Shown: positions 7,969-15,407 of the stretch, one piece after another
Position numbering within the stretch: the first letter of the stretch is position 1
Layout: each line of letters begins with the position of its first letter
Assembly: GCA_002841765.1 (NCBI GenBank)
Contig: PHAV01000003.1
Location: 124,001-188,000 of the forward strand
DNA from: Deltaproteobacteria bacterium HGW-Deltaproteobacteria-4
GTDB lineage: Bacteria > Desulfobacterota > Desulfuromonadia > Desulfuromonadales > UBA2197
Direction of reading: 5' to 3'
DNA length: 64,000 bases
The notes under the pieces: generated by a model
The model's input: the letters and a program-made list of their open reading frames with translations, nothing else
The model's database searches: none
What the model was told of the DNA's origin: nothing
Made by a program: the position numbers and the translations under genes

Positions 7969-10023
7969 ATGCTGATCAGTTTCAATGACTCTGCTCTCAA
8001 GCACAAGCTGATTTCAATCATGCTGCTGACCAGCAGCATCGTTCTGCTGATCACTTCGCTCTCTTTTTTCACCCACGAGCTGCTGACCTACCGTAAAGTG
8101 ATGCGACAAGAACTGCTCGGCATTGCGGATATTATCAGCAATAACACCGCGTCGGCCCTGATCTTTAATGACCAGAACGCTGCCCAGTTGACTTTGCAGG
8201 GGTTGACTGGCAATCCGCGGATTCTTAAAGCTCAGATTCTCTCTCCTGAAGGGAAAGTCTTTGCCGAGTATGGCTCATCAGGCTTAAAAACGAATCTGCT
8301 ATCCATGTCGCCGGCAGGAAAGAAGGCCTTCTGGGATTGGCATAGCCCGGAAGAAGTTATACAGAAGATCACTGTCGATGGTCGCGAGGTCGGGACCGTT
8401 GTCATTCAGTCAAATTCGGCAGGGTTGCGGGAAAAACTTGACCTCTTTTTAGTTGTTGCCGCCATCTCTATGCTGGTGTCGGGGCTGATCGCCTATGTCG
8501 TCTCAACTCGGTTGCAAGGGTTGATCTCGGAGCCGATCATGCGCCTGGTGCAAACCATGAAACGGGTTTCCCAGGAAAAGAACTATCAGCTTCGCACGAA
8601 AAAGAACAGCAACGATGAAATCGGCACACTTATCGATGGTTTTAATGAAATGCTGGAAGAAATTGCCGAGCGGGATGAGCTTCTCCGGCAACGCCATGAC
8701 CATCTACAGCAGCTAGCGCACTTTGACAGTCTCACTCGTCTCCCTAACCGGGTGCTCTTCTATGACCGGATTAGCCAGGCTCTTCTCCAGGCCGCCAGGC
8801 TGAAGCAGAAAGTCGCCATCCTTTTTGTTGATCTCGATCATTTCAAGGATATCAACGACACTCTAGGGCACCGAATCGGCGATCTTCTTTTGATCGAGGT
8901 CGCGAGCCGCCTCCAGGAGATTGTGCGTGCCTGTGACACCGTCGCGCGGATGGGGGGGGACGAGTTCACCCTCTGTTTGCAGAATATGGAGCATCCGGAC
9001 AATGCCGGTCTGGTGGCACAGAAAATTGTCAACAGTCTGGCCCGGCCCTATACGATCGAAGGGGAGGATATCTTCGTCAGTGCCAGTGTCGGCATCACCC
9101 TCTTTCCTGTTGATGGGGTGAGTGTTGATGAATTACTGAAAAATGCCGACACCGCCATGTATCACGTCAAGGATCATGGCAAAAACATGTTTCAGTTCTT
9201 CTCCCAGGAGATGAATGACAAAACCTGTTCGCGGCTGGCCCTGCATAACAGTCTGCGTTATGCCCTCGAGCGGAACGAATTCCTCCTTTACTATCAACCA
9301 AAATTTGATATTGCCAGCCGGCAGCCGACCGGCATGGAAGCCCTGTTACGCTGGAACAATCCGGAAAAAGGGATCATTGTTCCCGATAAGTTCATCCCTC
9401 TTGCTGAAGAGACCGGCCTGATTGTTCCGATTGGCGAGTGGGTGCTGCGGACCGTCTGTGAGCAAATAAATAGTTGGCAAGCGCAAGGAAACCCGCCCCT
9501 GCGGGTCTCGATAAATATTTCTCCGGTCCAGTTCAGAAGGGATGATTTTGCTGAGTCGATCCTCAGGATTTTGGAAGAAACCGGCGTTAACCCGAATCTT
9601 CTTGAGTTGGAACTCACCGAGAGCGCGCTCATGCAGAACACGGCTTCAACGGTTGCAATCCTCCATAAATGCAGAAATCTCGGCATGCACATCTCTATCG
9701 ATGATTTTGGCACCGGCTACTCTTCCTTGAGCTATTTGAAACGATTCCCGATCGATACCCTGAAGATTGACCGATCGTTTATTTTTAATCTCACAGAAAA
9801 CCGGGATGACAACGCCATTGTCACGGCAATCATTGCCATGGCTCACAGCCTTAATCTCAAAATCATCGCCGAAGGGGTTGAAACAGAGGGTCAGTTGGCT
9901 TTTCTGGTGGAGCAGGGGTGTGAAGAAATGCAGGGGTATCTGTACAGTCGGCCGTTACCTGCAAAAGAGATCGACAAGCTGTTTGCGACCCTGATGCCGC
10001 CCAAGATAGCCGATAGACAGTAA
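7969..10023 (+). CDS. Membrane GGDEF-EAL cyclic-di-GMP enzyme, YfiN-like
   Basis: A 684-residue inner-membrane protein that should make or degrade cyclic-di-GMP. Order: a TM helix (about 15-35), a periplasmic CHASE8-like sensor, a second TM helix (about 160-180), HAMP, then GGDEF and EAL. The cyclase motif GGDEF is intact at 329-333 and the inhibitory I-site RACD (320-323) lies five residues before it. The EAL domain is also complete: EALLRW at 457, NISPVQF, ELTESAL, DDFGTGYSSL, LKIDRSFI and EGVET. Both activities are therefore possible and the net one cannot be told from sequence. The yfiR-like gene just upstream points to periplasmic repression through the sensor domain. Confidence 0.9.
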   Translation: MLISFNDSALKHKLISIMLLTSSIVLLITSLSFFTHELLTYRKVMRQELLGIADIISNNTASALIFNDQNAAQLTLQGLTGNPRILKAQILSPEGKVFAEYGSSGLKTNLLSMSPAGKKAFWDWHSPEEVIQKITVDGREVGTVVIQSNSAGLREKLDLFLVVAAISMLVSGLIAYVVSTRLQGLISEPIMRLVQTMKRVSQEKNYQLRTKKNSNDEIGTLIDGFNEMLEEIAERDELLRQRHDHLQQLAHFDSLTRLPNRVLFYDRISQALLQAARLKQKVAILFVDLDHFKDINDTLGHRIGDLLLIEVASRLQEIVRACDTVARMGGDEFTLCLQNMEHPDNAGLVAQKIVNSLARPYTIEGEDIFVSASVGITLFPVDGVSVDELLKNADTAMYHVKDHGKNMFQFFSQEMNDKTCSRLALHNSLRYALERNEFLLYYQPKFDIASRQPTGMEALLRWNNPEKGIIVPDKFIPLAEETGLIVPIGEWVLRTVCEQINSWQAQGNPPLRVSINISPVQFRRDDFAESILRILEETGVNPNLLELELTESALMQNTASTVAILHKCRNLGMHISIDDFGTGYSSLSYLKRFPIDTLKIDRSFIFNLTENRDDNAIVTAIIAMAHSLNLKIIAEGVETEGQLAFLVEQGCEEMQGYLYSRPLPAKEIDKLFATLMPPKIADRQ

Positions 10024-10154
10024 TTTTATAAGAACAAATGTCTTCGCAATAGAACCTGTTTGTGGAAGCTAACAAAATGTCTTATGCGAGATTTTATGGG
10101 GACAAATGAAGTTTATCTGCTGTCATCGAAATTACCCGGACGGGAAGTCCTACG

Positions 10155-11870
10155 GTGCCAGCAATGACCCCGGGAAAGCGGCACTTCCAGAAAAACCGGG
10201 CTGAAAATCTTATCGCCACAGGGCGGTTGGCCCTGGCGGCCTTTTTTCTCATCGCAATCTGGCTGGACCCCTCAGAACCTTTTCGATATGCCCGTCTTAC
10301 CTATGTATTTTTAGCATGTTATCTGCTCTACTCCCTTGTGCTGGGAGTGTATACGTGGCAAAAGCATCAAATCGGGGACCACCTACTGGTTGTTACTCAT
10401 AGTGTCGATTTGCTGGTCTTTTCTCTCCTCATGTATCTCACTGAAGGGCCAGGCAGTCCATTCTTCGTATTTTTCATTTTTCTCCTTGTTTGTGCCACGT
10501 TGCGCTGGCAGTGGCGCGGGACACTATGGACCGCGGTGGCTGCACTGTTTGTAGTCATTGCCCTGTCATTGTATCCATACAATCTCCTGCATGATCATAA
10601 TTTTGAGCTGAATCGATTCATCATTCGGATTGCCTACCTGATAGTCATTGCGATTATGCTTGGTTTTCTGGGCGCCTATGAACAATCAATACGAAACGTC
10701 CTTACTATGTTGACGGAGTGGCCACGCACCGTCTCCGATGATCTTCAAGCCATGACAAATGAATTGTTGGGGCATGCCGCTACAGTTTTTGGTGTCCCCC
10801 GCATTCTCCTTGTCTGGGAGTCCGAGGAGGAACCCTGGCTCTATCTGGTTCTCTGGACGCAGGATGGTTGCCAGCAGAGCCGCGAACATCCGGACGCGTT
10901 TGGACCTCTCGTAGCAGAGAAACTGATTGGGACGAACTTTTTCTGCAGGGATGCCGCTGACCCTCAATCCCCGGTCATGCACATGTCTCCCTCCGGTTTG
11001 CAGAAATGGCAGGGAGTTCCCCTGCACCAAAAGCTGCAGCAGCGATTTAGCATTGGCTCCGTCATTGTTTCAGGGCTCAAAGGCGATAAAGTAACAGGTT
11101 ATCTCCTGGCGCTTGACAAAAAGTCGATGACCGACGACGAGTTAGTTCTCGGCGAAATTGTCGCTCACGAATTGGCCGCCCGCTTTGACAATTATTTCCT
11201 TTTGAAGGAGTTGAAGCAGACGGCGACTTCGGATGCACAGATTCGTTTAGCGCGTGACCTGCACGATGGACTCCTCCAGTCTTTGACCGGAGTGGCTCTG
11301 CAGCTGGAAGCAGCGCAGCGTCTGATAGAATCTGAGCCGCAGACGGCGCGACAGCGTATCCATGAGATCCAGCGACTGCTTGCTGCCGAGCAACGCGATC
11401 TGAGGATCCACATCAGTGAACTGAGGCCTTTTCTCCCGGGACAGCCGGCGGAAGATTTCGAGCTTTCCGACCGTCTGGAGAAACTAGCCGAACGGATCAG
11501 GCTTCAATGGGATCCCGTCATCGTGATAACGATTTATCCTCCAATCCCCCGGATTACCAAGAGCATGGCGCGGGAGATTTATTTTGTTGTCAATGAGGCA
11601 CTGATCAACGCCGTTCGCCATGCCGGTGCCTCCTATGTGCGGGCGGAGCTCGCTTTTGACCCTGGCCGGATTAAAATTACAGTCACCGATGACGGACAAG
11701 GATTCCCTTTCACCGGCCATTATGATCTTGAAAAATTATTTGAAATGAAGCGTGGACCCGTGACGTTAAGGGAGCGGATATCCGCCCTGGAGGGAACTCT
11801 GTCCATCGACTCAAGAGAAACCGGCGCGCATTTGGACATCACCCTGCCGCTGACGGAATATGGGGGCTGA
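10155..11870 (+). CDS. NarL-type sensor histidine kinase
   Basis: A membrane sensor kinase of 571 residues. Five or six hydrophobic segments occupy about residues 20-175, followed by a GAF-like region (about 190-340), a HisKA_3 dimerisation domain with the phosphorylated His H370 in RLARDLHDG, and a GHKL ATPase domain with NEALINAVRHAGA (N box) and DDGQGF (G1 box). This layout belongs to the family that pairs with LuxR-type regulators, and such a regulator overlaps or abuts its 3' end. The GTG start at 10155 has GGGAAG upstream; ATG 10164 is possible. The signal sensed is unknown; a membrane-embedded input domain is likely since no large periplasmic loop is visible. Confidence 0.88.
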   Translation: MPAMTPGKRHFQKNRAENLIATGRLALAAFFLIAIWLDPSEPFRYARLTYVFLACYLLYSLVLGVYTWQKHQIGDHLLVVTHSVDLLVFSLLMYLTEGPGSPFFVFFIFLLVCATLRWQWRGTLWTAVAALFVVIALSLYPYNLLHDHNFELNRFIIRIAYLIVIAIMLGFLGAYEQSIRNVLTMLTEWPRTVSDDLQAMTNELLGHAATVFGVPRILLVWESEEEPWLYLVLWTQDGCQQSREHPDAFGPLVAEKLIGTNFFCRDAADPQSPVMHMSPSGLQKWQGVPLHQKLQQRFSIGSVIVSGLKGDKVTGYLLALDKKSMTDDELVLGEIVAHELAARFDNYFLLKELKQTATSDAQIRLARDLHDGLLQSLTGVALQLEAAQRLIESEPQTARQRIHEIQRLLAAEQRDLRIHISELRPFLPGQPAEDFELSDRLEKLAERIRLQWDPVIVITIYPPIPRITKSMAREIYFVVNEALINAVRHAGASYVRAELAFDPGRIKITVTDDGQGFPFTGHYDLEKLFEMKRGPVTLRERISALEGTLSIDSRETGAHLDITLPLTEYGG

Positions 11871-11871
11871 A

Positions 11872-12510
11872 ATGTCTATTAGTCTTGTTCTCGCTGACGA
11901 CCACCCGCTTATCCTGAACGGTCTGAGCAACCTCCTTCTTCTGGAAGACGACCTAAAGGTTCTGGCGACCTGTGCCAACGGCGTCGAAGCAATTGGGGCG
12001 GTGCGCAGTCACCGCCCGGACGTGGCGGTCATGGATATTTGTATGCCTGAAATGAGTGGACTGGAGGTCTGCAGAAAAATCCGGGAGGATAAACTTCCGA
12101 CGCGGCTGGTGATACTAACGGCAATGCTCAAGGAAGAGGAAATGTCCGAAGCGGTTCATCTGGGGGTGCATGGCATCGTTTTGAAGGAGATGGCACCCCA
12201 ACTCCTTATCCAGTGCATTCGCAAAGTGCACGCGGGTGAGCAGTGGCTGGAGCGCCGCGCTACCAAACATGTCCTGGAAAAGATGCTGCGGAGAGAAACA
12301 GGGGCGCGCGAGGTGTCAACCATTCTCACTCACCGGGAAATCGAACTGGTCAGGATGGTCGCCGGCGGCCTGCGCAACAAGGAAGTCGCTGAAAAGCTTT
12401 TCATCAGTGAGGGGACGGTCAAGGTTCACCTGCATAACATTTACGAAAAACTGAATATTGACAGCCGGATGGAGCTTTTGAAGTATGCTCAGGAGAAGAG
12501 TTTGGTGTAA
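11872..12510 (+). CDS. NarL/FixJ-type response regulator
   Basis: The DNA-binding partner of the kinase just upstream. The receiver domain shows D9/D10, the phospho-acceptor D55 in VMDICMP, T in VILTAM and K105 in LKEM. The C-terminal LuxR-type helix-turn-helix begins at LTHREIELV and contains LRNKEVAEKLFISEGTVKVH. The ATG at 11872 has GGGGG five bases upstream and follows the kinase stop directly; ATG 11860, overlapping the kinase, is the alternative and adds four residues. The two genes are clearly co-translated. Targets are unknown; the convergent secreted-protein gene and the riboswitch gene nearby are candidates by position only. Confidence 0.9.
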   Translation: MSISLVLADDHPLILNGLSNLLLLEDDLKVLATCANGVEAIGAVRSHRPDVAVMDICMPEMSGLEVCRKIREDKLPTRLVILTAMLKEEEMSEAVHLGVHGIVLKEMAPQLLIQCIRKVHAGEQWLERRATKHVLEKMLRRETGAREVSTILTHREIELVRMVAGGLRNKEVAEKLFISEGTVKVHLHNIYEKLNIDSRMELLKYAQEKSLV

Positions 12511-12520
12511 GCCATATCCA

Positions 12521-12553
12521 TAAAAAAAGCCGGAGGGATATTTGCCACCGGCT
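12521..12553 (-). terminator. Intrinsic terminator of the minus-strand secreted-protein gene
   Basis: Read on the minus strand, AGCCGG and CCGGCT form the stem and a run of seven T follows. It lies 27 bases after the stop of the gene at 12580-13248 and 11 bases after the response-regulator stop on the other strand. Confidence 0.75.
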
Positions 12554-12579
12554 CAACACACAACAATTAACTTCCAGCT

Positions 12580-13248
12580 TTAATTGATCGGCATGGTCCC
12601 AGTCGTAACCGTGTCGGTGATCGGGCTACCTGCTGCATCTTTGAGGTAGGCACTGTAGGACACGCTGTTAATTGTCACCGATACTACACTGTAGCCATAG
12701 GGGACGAGATCGGGATCAACCAGGTCAGCATTGGGAACTATTGACAGGGTGTTTGTCCAACTGTAGCCAGTAATTTTCCCTTTGGGGTTGAGGCGGCCCT
12801 TCTCGATAGTCGGCTCGGTGATTGCCGTCATGCCTTGCGTGCCATTGAATGTTTGAGTGACTGTTGTAGGCTCAGTCGTGGTCGTAGAGGTCTCATACGT
12901 GCCTGTCCAGATGGCGCCATTTGTAGCTTTGGGATCGCCATTTTTATCAAAGCAGCCCTCTGTGTTAGGTACGCCCGTCACACACTTGCCGGGGACAAAC
13001 ACAATAACAGTCGTTGTCTCACCGGGGATTGTTTCCGTTTTTTCGGCTGCAAAGGAATATTCATAAGTCACATCAACCACAACCGTCTTTTTGCTCTGGA
13101 TAGCACCGTGATTAACGGTGCCGGAAACAGTGGCAACATCGTTTGTATAACCGTATCCTGTAACTTTGAAATCGCCCGTAACATCTGCCATTGCCATCGT
13201 TGCCAGGCATCCCACCATTGCCACTGCTGCGAGAATCGACTTTTTCAT
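12580..13248 (-). CDS. Secreted Thr/Val-rich protein, unknown function
   Basis: I do not recognise this 222-residue protein. A clear signal peptide (MKKSILAAVAMVGCLATMAMA) is followed by a mature part rich in Thr, Val and Ser with alternating hydrophobic and polar residues, suggesting an all-beta fold. Two cysteines sit close together (GKCVTG and EGCFDK) and may form a disulfide. A strong AGGAGG ribosome site lies upstream and a good terminator downstream, so it appears to be a single-gene unit or to follow the PilZ gene (78 bases between them). The signal peptide resembles that of the riboswitch-controlled protein at 14401, which could mean a shared export or expression programme; this is inference. 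Confidence 0.75.
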   Translation of the reverse strand: MKKSILAAVAMVGCLATMAMADVTGDFKVTGYGYTNDVATVSGTVNHGAIQSKKTVVVDVTYEYSFAAEKTETIPGETTTVIVFVPGKCVTGVPNTEGCFDKNGDPKATNGAIWTGTYETSTTTTEPTTVTQTFNGTQGMTAITEPTIEKGRLNPKGKITGYSWTNTLSIVPNADLVDPDLVPYGYSVVSVTINSVSYSAYLKDAAGSPITDTVTTGTMPIN

Positions 13249-13326
13249 TTTCTGTTCCTCCTATTGATAAGTTATTACCGGACCATACCGGCGTTGCTTG
13301 CATTACGAAATCCGCCTGAATCCCTT

Positions 13327-13638
13327 TTACTTCTGCGCCATGACTGAAATATCAGCAAACCGATGGGAAATAATGGAGACGGCAACTCCCCTTTTCTCCA
13401 GACCCGGCTCCACTCTGACCACCTCCCCCTCACAAAGAAGCTTTGCAGACCGGTCCCCCTTGATCGCGTACTCCAGTTTCATGACAAATTCGACCTGTTC
13501 ACCCACCGATAAGGGCTGATCCGTCTCGAAAAATACGCCATCAACGCAACAATCGCGGGTTATCCCTCTGCCCGATTTCAACTCAATCGGAATTCCTACC
13601 TTGAAGCGCTCGGATCTTCTTTTCTCCGTAGAGCTCAT
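13327..13638 (-). CDS. PilZ-domain protein, predicted cyclic-di-GMP binder
   Basis: A single-domain PilZ protein of 103 residues. The N-terminal RRSERF gives the RxxxR element and DCCVDG stands where the D/NxSxxG element is expected, with Cys in place of the usual Ser. The rest fits the PilZ barrel (VGEQVEFVMKL, GEVVRVEPG, GVAVSII). PilZ proteins bind cyclic-di-GMP and pass the signal to motility, polysaccharide or transcription machinery. The gene is on the minus strand ahead of the secreted Thr-rich protein, and a GGDEF-EAL enzyme lies about 3.3 kb away. The Ser-to-Cys change may alter affinity; the ligand is not proven. Confidence 0.75.
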   Translation of the reverse strand: MSSTEKRRSERFKVGIPIELKSGRGITRDCCVDGVFFETDQPLSVGEQVEFVMKLEYAIKGDRSAKLLCEGEVVRVEPGLEKRGVAVSIISHRFADISVMAQK

Positions 13639-13742
13639 GTCGGATCCTTGTGAATTTTACAACTGAGACGATCTCACCGGTTTGTTTGAACACATCATAG
13701 TTCATTAGTCTTTGTTTAAAATAGACGGCTGGATATATTTTT

Positions 13743-13760
13743 CTATACCAAAAGATATAG
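13743..13760. repeat. Small palindrome, first of a pair
   Basis: CTATACC-AAAA-GATATAG is an imperfect 7-bp hairpin. A close relative with the same flanking TT and A-rich tail occurs at 13999-14016, so the two look like copies of one element bracketing a 240-base AT-rich interval. Confidence 0.45.
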
Positions 13761-13881
13761 TGCATCGAAAAAAACAAGGAAAAATATTAGGTTAGAGTTG
13801 GAAGCAATAACAGAAATCATGAGTGTTTAGTCACCCATCGTCGCTTGTCTAGCGCTGGAGGGTTGGTTGCTGGAGGTCGAG

Positions 13882-14016
13882 ATGCGCGAAGGCTCCCAGC
13901 ATATCCGGAAGGTCTTCATTCCGTTTCTTGCCCGCGTTCTGCGACAGACGTCGAATCAAGTGAGGTGGTCGTTATTGCTCACGGATTCAGGCAAAGTTCT
14001 ATATCGAAAGATATAG
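13882..14016 (+). CDS. Possible 44-residue basic peptide, unrecognised
   Basis: A short open frame encodes a basic 44-residue peptide beginning MREGSQHIRK and ending KVLYRKI. It deserves mention because GGAGG stands five bases before the ATG, and because the frame is open for a further 17 codons upstream. No family is recognised. Its last codons lie in the hairpin at 13999-14016. It may be a real small protein or the remains of a longer gene; it is otherwise the only coding hint in a 600-base gap. Confidence 0.28.
   Translation: MREGSQHIRKVFIPFLARVLRQTSNQVRWSLLLTDSGKVLYRKI
13999..14016. repeat. Small palindrome, second of a pair
   Basis: CTATATC-GAAA-GATATAG is a perfect 7-bp stem with a GAAA loop, related to the hairpin at 13743-13760. 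A TATAAT sequence follows at 14041 without a good -35 partner. Confidence 0.5.
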
Positions 14017-14102
14017 AGAAAAATATATCGAATGACTTATTATAATTTGTGGAGTCTAATCATATGCTTGATTCAAAGAAATTTGCTAATGGACCGATCG
14101 GC

Positions 14103-14125
14103 AAAACTTGTCGAAAAACTTGTCG
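14103..14125 (+). repeat. Tandem 11-base repeat with 12-base period
   Basis: AAAACTTGTCG occurs twice in tandem, 12 bases apart, about 150 bases upstream of the riboswitch. It is a candidate tandem regulator site for the transcript leading to the gene at 14401. Confidence 0.35.
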
Positions 14126-14277
14126 TGAATTTCGCAGATAAGAGAAAATCAAACCACTATTCCGGTGCAATTTCGTTGGAGTGAAAAGGGCTGCGGAGAA
14201 GCCCTGAGGGTAGGAAGGGGGTGCTCATCAAGGAAACGCTACGAGAGAGGATATGAAGAAGATGTGGATTGTTTTGG

Positions 14278-14362
14278 GCGCAGAAAAAAGCCAAACCCGT
14301 TGCGAGGCGGGGACGGAAAGCTACGGATCTCGTTGGTGAGATGGCTGGGTTGCCTGAAATCT
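14278..14362 (+). promoter_or_regulatory. GEMM-I riboswitch (cyclic dinucleotide aptamer)
   Basis: The sequence carries the core marks of the GEMM-I aptamer in order: an A-rich entry followed by GCCAAACC (from 14290), a short hairpin capped by the GNRA tetraloop GCGA (CCCGTT-GCGA-GGCGGG), the conserved GGGGACGGAAAGC, a second hairpin beginning CGGATCTC and closing GAGATGGC, and the final GGGTTGCC. The base equivalent to G20 of the Vibrio aptamer reads as A, a change known from the Geobacter GEMM-Ib group that favours 3',3'-cGAMP over cyclic-di-GMP; that assignment rests on my hand alignment. It lies on the coding strand, ending about 40 bases before the start of the secreted protein at 14401. 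Confidence 0.85.
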
Positions 14363-14382
14363 TTGCCGGCCTCGGCCGGCAA
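14363..14382 (+). promoter_or_regulatory. Hairpin between riboswitch and ribosome site
   Basis: TTGCCGGCC-TC-GGCCGGCAA is a perfect inverted repeat directly after the GEMM-I core and 6 bases before the GGGAG ribosome site. It has no T-run, so it is not a plain terminator; it could be part of the expression platform, competing with the 3' side of the aptamer or shaping access to the ribosome site. Confidence 0.55.
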
Positions 14383-14400
14383 GAAAAAGGGAGAACAAAA

Positions 14401-15093
14401 ATGAAAAAATCTGTTTTGGCAGTAACGGCAATGTTGGCATTTCTGGCAATGGGCAGCGTGGCCACCGCAGCAACCGTCGGATGGGACGGGAATGGAACGT
14501 CTGAAGGTGTCTGCAACAATGTCACGGTTGATCCAACCGTCACTGGACAAAACTGGCTGTTTGTTCTGACCCAGGCAAATACAGCGATTAGACCAGAGTT
14601 GAACGCGACGTTTAATTCTGTGGGAAAAACTTTGAGTCCTGCCTCCAAGATCAACAGGAACAATGTGCAGTTCTCGGTCAACACGGCGCCGTATGCCATT
14701 TTGCAATCTGCCTCTGCAGTCGAAGGCAACGCAAAGAGCGTGTTGACGGTATCACACTGTGAGGTCGGAGTTCAGCCCCAGTGGTGTTCGCCCGGATTCT
14801 GGAGAAATGCCGATGATAAAGCATGGAGCGACGCAGGCATCAACCGTGAGGAGGCGAAATATTCAGAAGTGACGGATAAGTACAGCTATTGCCCGGCAGC
14901 GGATGGAGACCCGACACTGCAGCAGGTTCTTGAAAGAAAACAAGACTATTTCGCGTCTACTGATCAGGGACAAGCCTTCAACTGCGTTGGTGACTTCCTC
15001 AGCGACGCACACCCCAACATCAGCTTCTCCGATAATATCCGCGCTCTGAACACCTGCCCGATCAGCAACGCTGGGTACGTGATATTACCGTAG
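14401..15093 (+). CDS. Riboswitch-controlled secreted protein with CSPGFW motif
   Basis: A 230-residue exported protein. The signal peptide (core SVLAVTAMLAFLAMGSV, cleavage after ATA) is followed by a mature part with several cysteines and the motif CSPGFWRNADDKAWSD near residue 125, close to the CSPGYWKN signature found in many uncharacterised bacterial surface or extracellular proteins. The frame is open through the riboswitch, but ATG 14401 follows GGGAG by seven bases and opens a proper signal peptide. The GEMM-I element upstream places expression under a cyclic dinucleotide; in Geobacter such elements control extracellular electron-transfer and surface genes. A strong terminator follows, so it is a single-gene unit. 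Its biochemical role is unknown. Confidence 0.82.
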   Translation: MKKSVLAVTAMLAFLAMGSVATAATVGWDGNGTSEGVCNNVTVDPTVTGQNWLFVLTQANTAIRPELNATFNSVGKTLSPASKINRNNVQFSVNTAPYAILQSASAVEGNAKSVLTVSHCEVGVQPQWCSPGFWRNADDKAWSDAGINREEAKYSEVTDKYSYCPAADGDPTLQQVLERKQDYFASTDQGQAFNCVGDFLSDAHPNISFSDNIRALNTCPISNAGYVILP

Positions 15094-15162
15094 GGGGATT
15101 TTGCGGGGTTAGCCCCCGACTTGGGGCAAACGCCGATTTGAAAAAAAACGTACATAATTTCT

Positions 15163-15197
15163 GGGACGGGTGGATTGCCACTCGTCCCTTTTATTTT
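15163..15197 (+). terminator. Strong intrinsic terminator after the riboswitch gene
   Basis: GGGACGGGTGG and CCACTCGTCCC pair over 11 positions (one G-T) around the loop ATTG and are followed by TTTTATTTT. It ends the transcript of the gene at 14401-15093. Confidence 0.85.
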
Positions 15198-15407
15198 CCC
15201 ACTGAAAACGCGAAAGAGCGCCCGCAAGGGGCGCCCACAAAACCGAGTTGAAATTGGGCCAGCGATGCCCTTTATTTCCTCTCTTGATATGACTACCTCA
15301 ATGGCTGGATTGCGGACGTGCAGTGAAAGGAGCAGCCATGACCGATAGTATCCTTGGACAGGCAAGTCGCAGTCATCTACCTTGTCGCGGCGTTGATCTG
15401 CGGGACC

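Noticed and set aside
6829-8004. 391-codon frame opposite the TonB receptor end and YfiR
   Set aside because: Both plus-strand genes are recognised families with proper starts; the minus frame crosses gene borders without signals.
15206-15240. GCGCCCGCAAGGGGCGC as a further member of the REP family
   Set aside because: It shares only the GGGGCGCCC core with the other copies and lacks the CTACC end, so membership is not supported.
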